Assembly: GCA_963978895.1 (NCBI GenBank)
Contig: OZ022246.1
Coordinates: 15,500,549 to 15,564,548, forward strand
DNA length: 64,000 nucleotides
Source: Erpobdella octoculata
Lineage: Eukaryota > Annelida > Clitellata > Hirudinida > Erpobdellidae
Direction of reading: 5' to 3'
Part shown: one piece after another, positions 20,990-35,735 of the stretch
How positions within the stretch are numbered: the first letter of the stretch is position 1
Layout of the letters: every line of letters begins with the position of its first letter
Translations under genes and position numbers: made by a program
The notes under the pieces: model-generated
Told to the model about the DNA's origin: nothing
Seen by the model: only the letters and a program-made list of their open reading frames with translations
The model's database searches: none

Positions 20990-21460
20990 CTATTGATTAT
21001 ATGGCAAAACGACATTATAACCGCATTCCCACTGTCAACAACACCTTCATCTTCCCTGCTTCCGCCAGCCTGTGTGACGGTGACATTAGAAAGGTTATGA
21101 ATCACTGTCTTTTCCGACGCAATGTAATATTACCGCATTTCCACTGTCAACAACACCTTCATCTTCGCCGCCGACGTCAGCCTGTGTGACGGTGACATTA
21201 AAAAGGTTCGAAGCAATCTCCGGAACATAACCACACGCGTCACTAGAGGGGCCAGAAACAGCAAGTGGCTCGGGCTCATCATCCTTAACTTCATCATCAA
21301 TGTCACAAACAAGGCCATGAACATTATTCGAGCAATCTCCAGATTCATCAGAAAGCGGAGGTGGAGATACCTGCGCTGATGGGTGTACGTCTTGTCGTAG
21401 TGCCGGTAGTGCCTGGTGAACCTCAGATTTCGAACTCTTGACGCAGAGAATAGATAAATT
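20990..21460 (-). other. Unidentified acidic ORF region
   Basis: Minus frame with CVKSSKSEVHQALPALRQDV, DIDDEVKDDEPEPLAVSGPS and QADVGGEDEGVVDSGNAVIL, then HC. Shares CVKSSK and ILHC elements with 19368-20160 and 17715-17978. A 60-bp segment (TGTCAACAACACCTTCATCT) is duplicated near 21036 and 21146. Confidence 0.3.
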
Positions 21461-21481
21461 TGTAAAAATATATATATATAT

Positions 21482-21567
<86 letters not shown>

Positions 21568-21570
<3 letters not shown>

Positions 21571-22557
21571 TCAACTTCAGACTCGAACCCACGACTGTCG
21601 GATCGGCAACACCGCCTCGCATCATGCATTAAGCGCTTAACAACCACTGTTTTTTGGCGGTGGAAGTGGCGCAGATGGTAAGGTAGTTGGCATGATGCGA
21701 GGCGGTGTTGCCGATCCGACAGTCGTGGGTTCGAGTCTGAAGTTGAGACATTTATATTTGCGTTATTTCGTGGTGGATTGTAAGCCATCCAAGTTTCTGA
21801 TATATGTGGCTCGTAAAAACATATCAACGCTATGTTTCCTTATAATATATATCATAAAACATATATCTTCGATAGCTATTAAATTAGCTAGTGACGGAAT
21901 GTTAGCCGTCCAACTTATATATACTATCGAGCATTGATTCGTACCCATTCATAGTCGAGTGTTGTGTTCAACATACCCCAACAAAAGCGCTTAACAACCA
22001 CTGTTTTTTGGCGGTGGAAGTGGCGCAGATGGTAAGGTAGTTGGCATGATGCGAGGCGGTGTTGCCGATCCGACAGTCGTGGGTTCGAGTCTGAAGTTGA
22101 GACATTTATATTTGCGTTATTTCGTGGTGGATTGTAAGCCATCCAAGTTTCTGATATATGTGGCTCGTAAAAACATATCAACGCTATGTTTCCTTATAAT
22201 ATATATCATAAAACATATATCTTCGATAGCTATTAAATTAGCTAGTGACGGAATGTTAGCCGTCCAACTTATATATACTATCGAGCATTGATTCGTACCC
22301 ATTCATAGTCGAGTGTTGTGTTCAACATACCCCAACAAAAGCGCTTAACAACCACTGTTTTTTGGCGGTGGAAGTGGCGCAGATGGTAAGGTAGTTGGCA
22401 TGATGCGAGGCGGTGTTGCCGATCCGACAGTCGTGGGTTCGAGTCTGAAGTTGAGACATTTATATTTGCGTTATTTCGTGGTGGATTGTAAGCCATCCAA
22501 GTTTCTGATATATGTGGCTCGTAAAAACATATCAACGCTATGTTTCCTTATAATATA
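21568..22557 (+). repeat. 354-bp tandem repeat with tRNA-like promoter
   Basis: Units start at 21631, 21985 and 22339; the first two are identical as far as I can read, the third is cut at 22557 by (TA)n. Each holds AGTGGCGCAGATGGTAAGGT (A-box-like) and GTGGGTTCGAGTCTG (B box), preceded by TTTTTTGGCGG and followed by AT-rich sequence. A 60-bp perfect inverted copy of the tRNA-like part (21568-21627 against 21690-21749) precedes the first unit. It looks like a SINE-derived satellite that could be transcribed by Pol III. Another array, minus strand, is at 47838-48385. Confidence 0.8.
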
Positions 22558-22587
22558 TATATATATATATATATTTATATGTGTGTG

Positions 22588-24690
22588 TGTTTTTTCCAAG
22601 TACGACAACTTAGAACCATACGAAGGTCTCTGACAAGTGAAGCAACACGTTTTCTGCTGCATTCGTTTGTTGTCAGTAGACTTGACTACTACAACTCTCT
22701 ATTTACAGGCTTACCTCTTAGTGCTGTTGGAAAAATTCAACGGATTCAAAATGCAGCTGTTCGTCTTTTTGGTGGAATAAAGAAACATGATCATGTGACT
22801 GCAATAATGAAAACTGAACTCCGGTGGCTGCGTATCTCTGAGCGAATTACTTTCAAAATTGGGACTTTAGTCTACAAGGCGCTCCATGGCGAAGCGCCCT
22901 CATATTTGCAAGAACTGTGTGTTACTGTGTCTGATAACAATTCTTACTTATCTCGTCACAGATCAGCTAGTCGTGGTGATCTAGTTGTCCCCATTACTCG
23001 AACAAAAACTTACGGCAGTTGAGCCTTCAGTATAGCAGGACCGGCAACATGGAACATGTTGCCTGCCAGTATCCGAGAAGCCACTACATTGAGTTTATTC
23101 AAGGCCGAGCTAAAGACATTTCTATTTGCGAAATCCTATTCAAATTGATGATCAGAGAGAAATTATTTAATTTTTCCTGACATGCTGATTTTTGTGTTTT
23201 ATATTTTAACTAGCAGTGCCCGTAGCGGCTTCGCTCGCATGAAATTTGAGAATTTGAACCATGCATACATAGTAGAGTACTGCACGGATCAATTTTTTAG
23301 GTCTCGGCTCGGCCCGTCGACAACTTGGCCCAACCCGTTTCAAAAACCGAAAATCCTGGCCCGGCACGGCCTGTCTAATATGGGCCCGGCCCGTTTTTAC
23401 AGGCCTAGAAGTTCTATATACTTGATGAAAAACTTCGGCCCGTCCCACCTTGACTTCACGTTTAGCCTGAACACACTAAAATCACTAAAATGTCTATATA
23501 CTTGGTTAGAAATCTCGGCCCGTCCCACCTTGATTTAAGGTTTGGGCAGGGCCGTATGAAGACCCTAAAATAACGGCTTGGCCCGTCCGTCTGGTGATAA
23601 ACTGAACTCATTTACTTTTAACCGGCACAAAACCTCAAAATACTATTTTTCACATCTGTAGCACTTACAGTTTTTGAGTAGCAGTTATTTTAAAATCAAA
23701 TAACCTTTTTTCCACCTCACATTTGAGGTCCTGGAACTGGAAACCAAATTTTCAAAAAATGGTAAAACACGTATATCATTATTTCTGGAGTAGAAACCAA
23801 ATACTAATTTTTACTCCTGTAGCATCTACTGTTATCGAGTAGCAGTTACATTAAAAACCAAATAACCTTATTTTCCACCCCACATTTGAGGTCCTGAAAA
23901 CCAAATTTTAAAAAAATGGTAAAACACGTATATCTTTATTTTTAGAATAGAAACTAAATACTAATTTTTACATCTGTGGTATTTACAGTTTTTGAGTAGC
24001 AGTTACTTTAAAAAACAAATAACCCTATTTTCCACCCCACATTTGAAGTCCTGGAAACCAAATTTTCAAAAAATGCTGAAACACGTATTTCATTATTTTT
24101 GGAGTAGAAACTAAATACTAATTTTCACTCCTGTAGCATTCACAGTTTTTGAGTAGCAGCTACTTTGAAAACCAAATAACCCAATTTTCCAACCCACACT
24201 TGAGATCCGGGAAACCGAATTTTCAAAAAATGGTGAAACACGTATCTTTTTATTTTTCAAAAAGAATCTATATACCAAATTTCAAAATCTCCTCATTTTT
24301 GGTTTTCGAGATATACATTGTTTTAGAAAAAAGTTTGTTTTCCAGTTTTTTCCCCTCAGGAGCAAAATTTTCAAAAATCCTTTCTTAGCGGATGTTTACG
24401 CTATAAAAGTAATATAAGTTCCAAATTTCACGTTCCTAGGATGAGGCGTTTGAGCTCGGCGTTGATTATCAGTCAGTCATCTGTCAGTCAGTCAGTCAGA
24501 CAGTCAGTCAGTCAGTCAGGACATGTTCTTTTATATATATAGATTTTTGTTTGCTTTATTTTTATTGTTTTGTTTTGTTTTGTTGTTTTTTATTGTAAAA
24601 GGAGCCCTGAGGTGTTACACAAAAGGGCGCTTAAAATCCAAATAAACTTAAACTTAAACTTAAGCTTAAACTTTAACTTAAACATACATA
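22588..24690 (+). mobile_element. LINE 3' part (L2/CR1-like), split by a Helitron
   Basis: Coding 22588-23146 is the C-terminal part of a reverse-transcriptase ORF (SRLDYYNSLFTGLPL, IQNAAVRLFGG, LVYKALHGEAPSYL, AGPATWNMLPASIREA). One in-frame TGA at about 23020 replaces the CGA seen in the copy at 28172-28545. The 3' UTR is interrupted by a Helitron at 23210-24543 and resumes with GGAGCCCTGAGGTGTTACAC, ending in AAACTTAAACTTAA repeats. The upstream end runs into a (TA)n/(TG)n tract. Confidence 0.75.
23210..24543 (-). mobile_element. Non-autonomous Helitron, complete termini
   Basis: On the minus strand it starts TCTATATATATAAAAGAACA after an A, and ends GCTACGGGCACTGCTAG before a T, with no target duplication, as expected for a Helitron. 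It is built of about five degenerate ~155-bp tandem units (AAACCAAATAACCCTATTTT) and a GC-rich 3' section of CGGCCCGT motifs. 1334 bp, no coding capacity. Inserted in the LINE 3' UTR. Confidence 0.8.
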
Positions 24691-24868
24691 CATACATACA
24701 TACATACATACATACATACATACATACATACATACATACATACATACATACATACATACATACATACATACATACATACATACATACATACATACATACC
24801 TACATACATACATACATACATACATACATACATACATACATACATACATACATACATACATACATACA

Positions 24869-24896
<28 letters not shown>
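24684..24896. repeat. (CATA)n microsatellite
   Basis: About 53 tetranucleotide units with one interruption, at the 3' tail of the LINE; followed by degenerate CA/TA repeats to 25000. Confidence 0.95.
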
Positions 24897-24902
<6 letters not shown>

Positions 24903-25002
24903 AACACACACACAGACACACATACATGCACATACACATACATACATACACACATACATACGCACATACATATATACATGCATGCATACATACATACATA
25001 AT

Positions 25003-25440
25003 CCCGTTTCCGTTCCCGCTCACGCTCACGCTCATTTTCTCCTTTCCACTCTTTCCTAACTTCTTTTAGCCCATAAAACGTAAAATAAATTTGCTAAAAG
25101 TTGTCTAAAGCCTTCAAACGTTGTTACGTAAACTAAATTTGAATTTTATTACACAAATTACCTTTGATGGTCGTACATAGGCACTTTCGGCCTGGAAAGT
25201 TTTTTAGCCTACCTGAGCCGGGAGATCGGAGTTGGGAGTCCAAACATTCTTAACATTCATCCCTTGTATAAAAACTACCTCCTTGCAAAATTTCATTAAG
25301 ATCGCTCCCCCGCTCCGCTCATTTTGTGACCGATTTCAATTTCTTTCACAAAAACCTTCTACCATTGTGTAAAAATTGCACTACGATTGAATGAATGGTG
25401 TAGCAATGCATAAAGGACATCTATACTTACATACATATTC
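25003..25440 (+). repeat. Helitron-like non-coding fragment
   Basis: CCCGTTTCCGTTCCCGCTCA, a stretch with TAAAAACTACCTCCTTGCAA, and CATTTTGTGACCGATTTCAA. The last part also occurs at 2445-2530 and 28595-28690. Confidence 0.5.
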
Positions 25441-25442
25441 TC

Positions 25443-25541
<99 letters not shown>

Positions 25542-25545
25542 AATA

Positions 25546-28545
<3,000 letters not shown>

Positions 28546-28736
28546 ATTATATATATATATATATATATAGTTCCCGCTTGCTCACCCGCTCATTTTGTGA
28601 CGGATTTCAAATTTTTTTCTCTATATTTGATTCCTCTTGACTCTCAAGGTTGTGTGAAAATTTAATTAGGATTGGATGAATGGTGTACCAATGCATAAAT
28701 AACATACATATATACATACAAACATTCATTTATATA

Positions 28737-29122
28737 TAAAAACTCCGCCTTGCATTTGCAAGCCAGTCTTAAGCCTGGAGAAAGGAGGAGGGAAAAGTTA
28801 AAAAGAACAAATTATGATCCACGAGGTTAGCTGAGTTGGTAAAGCGTTAGCCTTGAATGTGAGAGCTTCACGGTTCGACTCCCACTCACTGCCTAGTAGC
28901 CCATGTCAACGGAAAACTTAGCGGGTAAAATCGTTCTCTCCGTGGGGCATGTAAAAGAACAGCGCCTTTGAACAAAGCGGAAAAGACGCTCAATAAATTG
29001 TCAAACATTTACATTTACATTTACACGACAGGAAGTACTTAGGTGCTTCCTACATACAGTCATTTTAGTCTTAAAACATCTGGTGTAAAGGACTATGAAC
29101 TATTATAAAAAAAAAAAAAAAA
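28737..29122 (+). repeat. SINE with RNase-H-LINE tail, split by another SINE
   Basis: Starts AACTCCGCCTTGC, contains AAGCCTGGAGAAAGGAGGAG and GATCCACGA, and after an inserted SINE resumes CGACAGGAAGTACTTAGG, ending GTCTTAAAACATCTGGTGTA plus a 20-A run. Same family as 30750-30918 and 34082-34240. The 3' tail is shared with the LINE at 7540-7592 and 33310-33360. Confidence 0.7.
28823..29022 (+). repeat. tRNA-derived SINE inserted in another SINE
   Basis: GTTAGCTGAGTTGGTAAAGC (A box) and CACGGTTCGACTCCC (B box), body with CTCTCCGTGGGGCATGTAAA, tail (ACATTT)n. CGA on each side may be a short target duplication. A diverged copy is at 53800-53945. Confidence 0.75.
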
Positions 29123-29131
29123 AAACATTCT

Positions 29132-29325
<194 letters not shown>

Positions 29326-29339
29326 TTTCTTATTCAGTA

Positions 29340-30050
29340 ACCTCAGTTTACTGAAAAAAGCAGTTAAAATAAAACCTGATTGTTCACGGTTTAAGAGATT
29401 ATTTTGCTCCAGGTAGAACCTTAACCGATTTGCAATAATTTTTTCAGTAACCTTGCACAATGAAGATGTTAGGGAAATGAGTCGATATAAGTTGGTGTCT
29501 GCAGAATTTTTTCTCGGTTTTAGTAGCGGAACAATTATGGATTGCTTCCATAGTTTTGCTACCTCTCTTTTTGACCAAGAAAAGTTTTTAAGATCCAAGA
29601 GCTTATTGAGACCTATCTCATCAATTTGTCTTAGCATCTCATAGGAGAGATTGTCTGGACCTGGAAATTTGCCGTTTGCACTCTGCATCAGAGCTTCCGT
29701 AAATTCTTTTAAGGAAATTTCTGTGTTTAACTCATATGGGTCGTTTTTGCAAGAAATGCCAGATCTGATGGTAAAGGGAATTTCTCTTTTCAGAGCCTCT
29801 TTCCTTTGAATAAATCTTAGGTCAAGATTTTTGTCTGATGAGTTTTTTGCGATGGCAGTTGCTAACGCATTCGCTTTGTCTTTGTCAGAATAAACGGTCT
29901 TATCTTCACTCAGTTTTAGCGCTGGAACGTTAAAACCTACATGTGTGTGGACCATATTTTTCACCGCTTTCCACATGGTAGTCTGATTAGAGTGTGAGTT
30001 AAGAGAGCTACAGAATGTTCGCCAATGGTTCTCTTTTGGTGTCCTCACTA
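29340..30050 (-). pseudogene. RNase-H-type LINE: reverse-transcriptase start
   Basis: Minus frame with [23 protein letters not shown] region, then [40 protein letters not shown] and [16 protein letters not shown], the fingers part of a LINE reverse transcriptase. After QSGF the match stops and the frame runs into (TA)n. The first ~90 residues resemble the linker after the endonuclease. Confidence 0.75.
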
Positions 30051-31190
30051 TCTTCTGTGCGATTTATTTGAGTTCTCGATACCGTTCAAAGCCAGTCGTA
30101 GTATACTCTTTCCGAAGTGAGTATAAGACTTTGTTTCTTGCTTCCACCATGGTACTGGCCTAAGTCCTGATCGTCTTCCATTTTTGGTTGGTATTGATGC
30201 TATGGCTGCTTTGTTCAGACCTTGCGTTAACATGTTTGTTGCTTCGTCAACATTTGTGAAAGTTTGGAGTTCATTTAACAATCCTGTTGAAAGCCGTTGG
30301 TATTTGTACCAATCGGCTTTTTCCAGGTTCCATACCTTTCTGTTGTTTACCTCGTAAATGACTTTTTTATTTAGTGTGATCAAAACCGGGTAGTGGTCAC
30401 TGCCCAGATTTTCATCTAACACCCTACACAAGGCTTTTTGAGATAAAGAAGGAAAGCACATTGCTAAATCTATAGGAGTTGTCCTTCCGCTGGGTGTCAG
30501 GTGGGTACCTGATCCGGAAAAAAGGGCAACAAGGCCATACTGATCTAACAATTTTTCAATTAATTTTCCTCTATTATCTGAAGTTTCAGCACCGAAAACA
30601 ACAGAGTATGCATTGAAGTCACCTAATACAATTGAGTTGGTATAAATGAATGACTTTTCCAGTGTAGATAGCAGTATTTAATGATTGGCATTTGTTGGAA
30701 CGTATGCATTGATAATGGTGGTGTTTGATCCCTTTTCAGAAGAAATGGTTTTTTTTATGATAGTTTATAGTCCTTTACACCAAGTGTTTTAAGACTGAAT
30801 TGGCTGTATGTAGGAAGCCCACAAATACTTCCTGTCGTGGATCAAAGTTTGATCCTTTTAACTGTCCCTCCTCCTTTATCCAGGCTTGGGACTGGCTCGC
30901 AATTAGCGAGGCGGAGTTAGAAGAAATGGTCACAAGTAGTGACTCATATTCGTTTTGTTCTATGGTTTGCGAGGTGTATGAGATGCCTTCTCGGAGAAGT
31001 GTTGCCACCCCTCCTCCTTGATGGCGACCTCTATCCAGCCTGTAAATATTATAGCCTGAAATACTAAAGTTATTGCCCTCTTTCAGCCATGTTTCCTGCA
31101 GGGCAATGATGTCGGGAATTTTTTCCATTTTTCCAATAAAAATATTTAGTTCTCGCTCGAATACTTTGACAGTTCCACTGTAAAATGGTA
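30050..31190 (-). pseudogene. RNase-H-type LINE: endonuclease domain with SINE insertion
   Basis: APE-type endonuclease: IPDIIALQETWLKEG near 31110, RGRHQGGGVATLLREG near 31020, then after a SINE, INAYVPTN near 30710, VLGDFNAYS near 30620, THLTPSGRTTPIDLA near 30490 and LGSDHYPVLI near 30405. These supply the catalytic Glu, Asp/Asn and Ser-Asp-His motifs. A stop lies near 30680. Removing the SINE with one target copy rejoins the frame exactly. Confidence 0.8.
30750..30918 (-). repeat. SINE in the LINE endonuclease, 12-bp duplication
   Basis: Minus-strand start AACTCCGCCTCGC, body CCAGTCCCAAGCCTGG, end GGTGTAAAGGACTATAAACT plus A run. Flanked by perfect 12-bp duplications (minus ACCATTTCTTCT) at 30738-30749 and 30919-30930. 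Only 169 bp; no clear A/B boxes, so its promoter type is unknown. Confidence 0.85.
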
Positions 31191-31252
31191 AGGTTGTTGT
31201 CCATGTTTGGTTTTTTGAACTGGTTTATACCGTTTTCTAGAGGATTAAAATT

Positions 31253-32036
31253 TTAAGATTCGGAAACCTCCATATCTCCAGGGTACGCCTGAAAGCCATT
31301 GTATTTAAGGATGTTATTGAACATTTTTATAATGGCTTTCATTACAGCTTCCAAGGGCATTTGTGGTATGTCTTTTGTTATTTCCTGAATCTCCTCGACA
31401 AGCCCCTGTATCGTTGGCAAGCTCATTGGTTCATCACGTTTTTCTGTCTTTTTTTCATCTTTTGATGCTTTCTTCTCTTCTTCCTTGCTTTTAGTAATAG
31501 CTTGTTTTTTCTTACCATGAGTTTGTGTGACAGGCGTTTTCTTTTCAGAACCGTTTTTTATTGGTGTGTCTTTGGACATTTGTTCTGGCTTTTTCTGTGC
31601 TGTATTTTTTTTTGGTAAAAGGCTTTTTTGACACAACCTTTTTCAAGGCAGCGGCATAGGAAATACCTTCTTTCGCAACAGCTGAATTGACTTTCATTGA
31701 GAAAACATATTTTGGACAGGCCTTATTTCCTGTGCAATGTCCATTCTTTTCCACAGCTTGCGCATACACGAGGGCGTTCTTTTTTCTCTTTTTCCTTCTC
31801 ATGACATGATTTGAAATCATGATCCTTGGTGCAAAGCGGACATTTAATTGCATTTCTGCAATCCTTTGCTTTGTGACCAAAACCGTTGCATTTGAAACAA
31901 CAAAGTGGTTCTTGTACATAGGGGCGTGTACGAAAAACTAAGTAGGCGAATCTAACTCTTTCCGGTGCTTCGCTCTTTGAGTTGGAAGCCACATTTCTGC
32001 ATAGAAATTGCCATTTTAAATTTCTCCTGCTTATCT
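31253..32036 (-). pseudogene. RNase-H-type LINE: ORF1 with zinc knuckles
   Basis: Minus frames (one frameshift near 31630) with CCFKCNGFGHKAKDC and CPLCTKDHDFKSC zinc knuckles, then a third Cys pair, and a Lys/Glu-rich C-terminal tail. Nucleic-acid binding ORF1 proteins with such knuckles are typical of I/Jockey-type LINEs. Starts abruptly at the junction with the plus-strand copy at about 32036. Confidence 0.75.
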
Positions 32037-32040
32037 GTAC

Positions 32041-33360
32041 TTGGTCAAAAGGAGAGGTAGCAAAATTATGGAAGCAATCCATAATTGTTCCGCTACTAAA
32101 ACCGAGAAAAAATTCTGCAGACACCAACTCATATCGACCCATTTCCGTAACATCTTCATTGTGCATGGTTACTGAAAGAATTATTGCAAATCGGTTAAGG
32201 TTCTACCTGGAGCAAAATAATCTCTTTAACCGTGAACAATCAGGCTTTAGAAAAGGAAGAGGATGCACAGATCACATCCTTAGACTACAAAACGATATTA
32301 AACGCTCGATGTGGAATAAGGGTGGGACACTGGCGGTTTTTCTGGACTTAGAAAAAGCCTTCGATCTTATGTGGCGAGAGAGGCTTACCAAGAGGAAGAA
32401 TTTTAAAATGGATCCATAGCTTCTTGAACAATCGAGAGGCCATGGTTCGTGTGGGATCCACGTTGTCAGACCCGGTATTGTTGGAAAATGATACCCCACA
32501 GGGTTCTGTCCTGAGCCCCCTTTTGTTCATTGTTATGATGAGCGACATCCCTTGTCAAGAAGTCCATGGAATACGGACATCTATATTTGCGGACGATGTA
32601 GCAATATGGATTTCAGGAAAAGACCCACATACTATGCGAAACTGCTTACAGACTCGATTAAACGAAATCCAAGCATTTTTTCTCAATTCGGGATTCAAAC
32701 TGTCAACCGAAAAATCGGTAGCAGTCTGTTTTACAAAATACAATGAATTCCGAAAAAATTCCCTACCTATTTGTATGGATGACAAAAAAATCAGTTGGAA
32801 GAGCGAAGCTACATTTTTCAGTATAATATTTGACTCAAAATTAACCTGGAAAAAACACATTGATAAGATCGTTGATCGTTGCAAAAAAAGATTAAATATC
32901 GTGCGATGCCTGTCAGGACAAAGCTGGGGATGCGGCAAAGAAACACTGATGCTTTTCTACCGATGCGTCATACGGTCAGTGATGGAATTTGGCTGCGAAT
33001 CATTTGACAGTGCATCAGAATCTCAAAAACAAAGACTCGAGAAAATCCAATATAGTGCCTTAAAAACAGCTTGCGGGGCAACGGTTGGAACCAGTTTGGC
33101 CGTTCTCCACTCGATATACGACGAAAGATGTTAATTACAAACCTTGCCACTAAAACCAAGATCATTCCAAACCATCCGGCAAAAGACGTCTTTGTACCTC
33201 CCAGAGGACAAGAAGGGGTTAAATGGCGATGGTTCTTTCACAGAAGTGAAAAAAGCTGAACATCCAGCAGCCAAAAAGTGTAAATAAGTATTTTTCATTT
33301 TGATTTTGTTTTCGCGTCTTAAAACACGTGGTGTAAAAGACTATAAACTATAATAAAAAA
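32041..33360 (+). pseudogene. RNase-H-type LINE: reverse transcriptase and tail, opposite strand
   Basis: Plus frames with [53 protein letters not shown], a frameshift near 32400, then TPQGSVLSPLLF and FADDVAIW (catalytic motif) and the thumb region to about 33134. The RNase H domain is deleted; a short tail frame leads to GTCTTAAAACACGTGGTGTA and ATAATAAAAAAA. It overlaps in content by about 210 bp with the minus-strand half at 29340-30050, but differs at several residues. Confidence 0.8.
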
Positions 33361-33557
33361 ATATATATATATTCTTCAATCTTGTAATTGCTATGCATTT
33401 GGCTTCTATAAAACAGTTTAATATCATCACCACACTTACTTGGAGAATTATTACCATCACTAGAAAATTTGTAATGCAAATACTTTTTCACACACATATC
33501 AAACATGCAATTAGTAAATCCATTATTATGGTGTAAAAGACTATAAACTATAATAAA
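33361..33557. other. Unidentified repeat piece
   Basis: GGAGAATTATTACCATCACT and AATACTTTTTCACACACATA recur at 7705-7780. Non-coding. Confidence 0.4.
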
Positions 33558-34070
33558 ACAAGTAAATTAAAAACGAATTTTTAAAACCCAATGCTTTTAT
33601 ATGTAATTAAAACACAAATTTTGCAATCAATTTTTTCTTATATTACTCTTTTATTTTATATTAAAGTCGAAATATCTTAATTATATCGAAATATCGAAAT
33701 TAATTAAAATTAACTAAATTAATTGACTTATTGTAAAACTAATAATTCAATTACTAAATAACTAAATTAATTGACTTATTGTAAAACTAATAATTCAATA
33801 TTGCATTGTCTTCTATTTTGAGCATGTATGCAAAATTTGAAAAAAATCTATCATCAGGAAGTTACTCAAAAATTGATTGCAAGATTTGAAACAGACAGAG
33901 AAACAAACAGACAGACAGAGAAACAAACAGACAGACAGAAAAACAAACAGACAAACAGAGAAACAAACAGACAGACAGAGAAACAAACAGACAGGCAGAG
34001 AAACAAACAGACAGACAGAGAAACAAACAGAGACGACGAGTTAATAAAAGCATTGGTAAAAATCAGTTAA
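33558..34070 (+). repeat. AT-rich dispersed repeat with 20-bp minisatellite
   Basis: Same family as the insert at 26712-27480. Ends in seven units of GAAACAAACAGACAGACAGA (33890-34030) before GACGACGAGTTAATAAAA. Confidence 0.7.
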
Positions 34071-34081
34071 GATATTTCCGT

Positions 34082-34240
34082 CTCGCTAATTGCGAGCCAG
34101 TCCCAAGCCTGGAGAAAGGAGGAGGGTAAAGTAAAAAGGATTAATTTCTGATCCACGACTGGAAGTACTTAAGTGCTTCCTACATACAGCTATTAGAGTC
34201 TTAAAACACCTGGTGTAAAGGACTATAAACTATTATAAAA
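34082..34240 (+). repeat. SINE with RNase-H-LINE tail
   Basis: Third copy of the family at 28737-29122 and 30750-30918: CTCGCTAATTGCGAGCCAGT, AAGCCTGGAGAAAGGAGGAG, and tail GGTGTAAAGGACTATAAACT plus A run. Uninterrupted. Confidence 0.75.
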
Positions 34241-34289
34241 AAAGGCAGTCAAGATCTAGAGTTGAGTCAGTTTCACGAAGAGTCATAGT

Positions 34290-34615
34290 TCGTGATACTT
34301 AGAGATTAGAGTTATAGAGATTAGGGCCGAGGTTTTTCACTAAGTATATAGACATTTTAGTAATTTTAGAGTCTTCAGACGCGCCTGGCCAAACCTGAAG
34401 TCAAGGTGGGACGGGCCGAAGTTTTTCATCAAGTATATAGAATTTCTAGGCCTGTAAAAACGGGCCGGGCCCAAATTAGACGGGACGTGCCGGGCGAGGA
34501 ATTTTGGCTTTGAAATGGGCTGGGCCAAGTTGTCGACGGGCCGAGCCGACACCTATGGATGCACGGTTCAAATTCTCTAATTTCATGCGAGCGAAGCCGC
34601 TACGGGCACTGCTAG
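34290..34615 (+). mobile_element. Helitron 3' end, GC-rich section
   Basis: Plus-strand copy of the GC-rich 3' section of the 23210-24543 family (AAGGTGGGACGGGCCGAAG) ending GCTACGGGCACTGCTAG then T. 5' part missing. Confidence 0.75.
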
Positions 34616-34649
34616 TAGTAATATATAACTTATTAAGTGGACTGACTTT

Positions 34650-35735
34650 GATATATTTTGGTTTCGAATTATAAAAGTTATAGCGTAAAATTATTATGGT
34701 TCCACTCCTACCTCACCAATCGTAAATGTCAGGTGAGAGTAAATGGAGTAGCTTCATCAACATTAACACTCTCCTGCGGGTTCCACAGGGATCCGTCCTT
34801 GGACCAACCTTTCTCTAACATTGCTGAGTTAGAGAAAATCGTCGCAAGTCACGGGTTGCAGTCTCACTTCTACGCAGATGACAGTCAAATCTGTGGTCAA
34901 TGTGATCTGGACAATGTTGCTGTGCTCTCTTCGTCGGTCTCTGCGTGCGTGGATGACGAATCAGTTAATGGATGTCCTCCAGTCGCCTTCAACTTAATTC
35001 CAACAAATCAGAGGTCATTTGGCTTTCAACACGTCGGAAAAACAAGTGTCCAACAGATCCGATCCACATGGGCGTCGACTGGATCTCGCCGTCAAATACG
35101 GTCCGCAACCTTGGAGCTTTCTTCCACTCTGACATGTCAATGCGTACACATGTCAGCAAAGTTACCCGAGTGTGTTTTTCAACGTTGCTACAAATTGAGA
35201 TTCTTGCAACATCTCTTCCAATGACGTGTCTCAACACACTCGTCACATCACTAGTGTTGTCAAAGCTTGACTACTGCAATTCTGTTCTTGTGGGGCTTCC
35301 AAAGTCCCTAACTAGTCGTCTCCAGTCAGTCATCAATGCGGGTGCCAGACTTGTGATGGGGGCCTGCAAATATAACCATGTTTCTCCTCTCCTCTCAAGG
35401 CTGCACTGGTTAAAAGCAAACCACAGGATAGATTTCAAGATAGCACTTTTGGTGTATAAGTGCCTGCACGAGTCGGCTCCCCCATACTTATGTTCGGATA
35501 TTAAACGCGTAAGCGACGTCCAGGCTCGGAAGAGATTGAGATCGTCATCCTCATTTTTACTTCTCATCCCTGCAACTCGTTTGAAAAATGCTGGTGACAG
35601 ACGGTTTGCACTCTGAAACACCCTTCCACCGGAGGTCACGACTGCGGCGACAGCTGAACGATTCAGAAAGGTACTCAAAACACACCTGTTTGTGGCCTAG
35701 AAGTCATCCGACTAACGCCACTTTAAAGATCGTCA
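34650..35735 (+). pseudogene. L2-type LINE, reverse transcriptase C-terminal half
   Basis: Broken frames with HFYADDSQI (catalytic motif near 34870), RLQLNSNKSEVIWLSTRR, VRNLGAFFHSDMSM, SKLDYCNSVLVGLP, RLHWLKANHRIDFKIALLVY and PPYLC; after a stop, NTLPPEVTTAATAERF near 35620. Order and motifs are those of L2/CR1-group LINEs. At least two frameshifts. The 3' end (ACGCCACTTTAAAGATCGTC) runs into the AATTG repeat. Confidence 0.8.

Noticed and set aside
21692..22633. Repeated 81-codon frames in the 354-bp units
   Set aside because: They start in the tRNA-like part and show no codon bias or domain; the sequence conservation is at the DNA level.
28823..28900. Functional tRNA gene
   Set aside because: A and B boxes are present but the acceptor arms do not pair and a SINE body and tail follow; same reasoning for 13680, 19047 and 21680.
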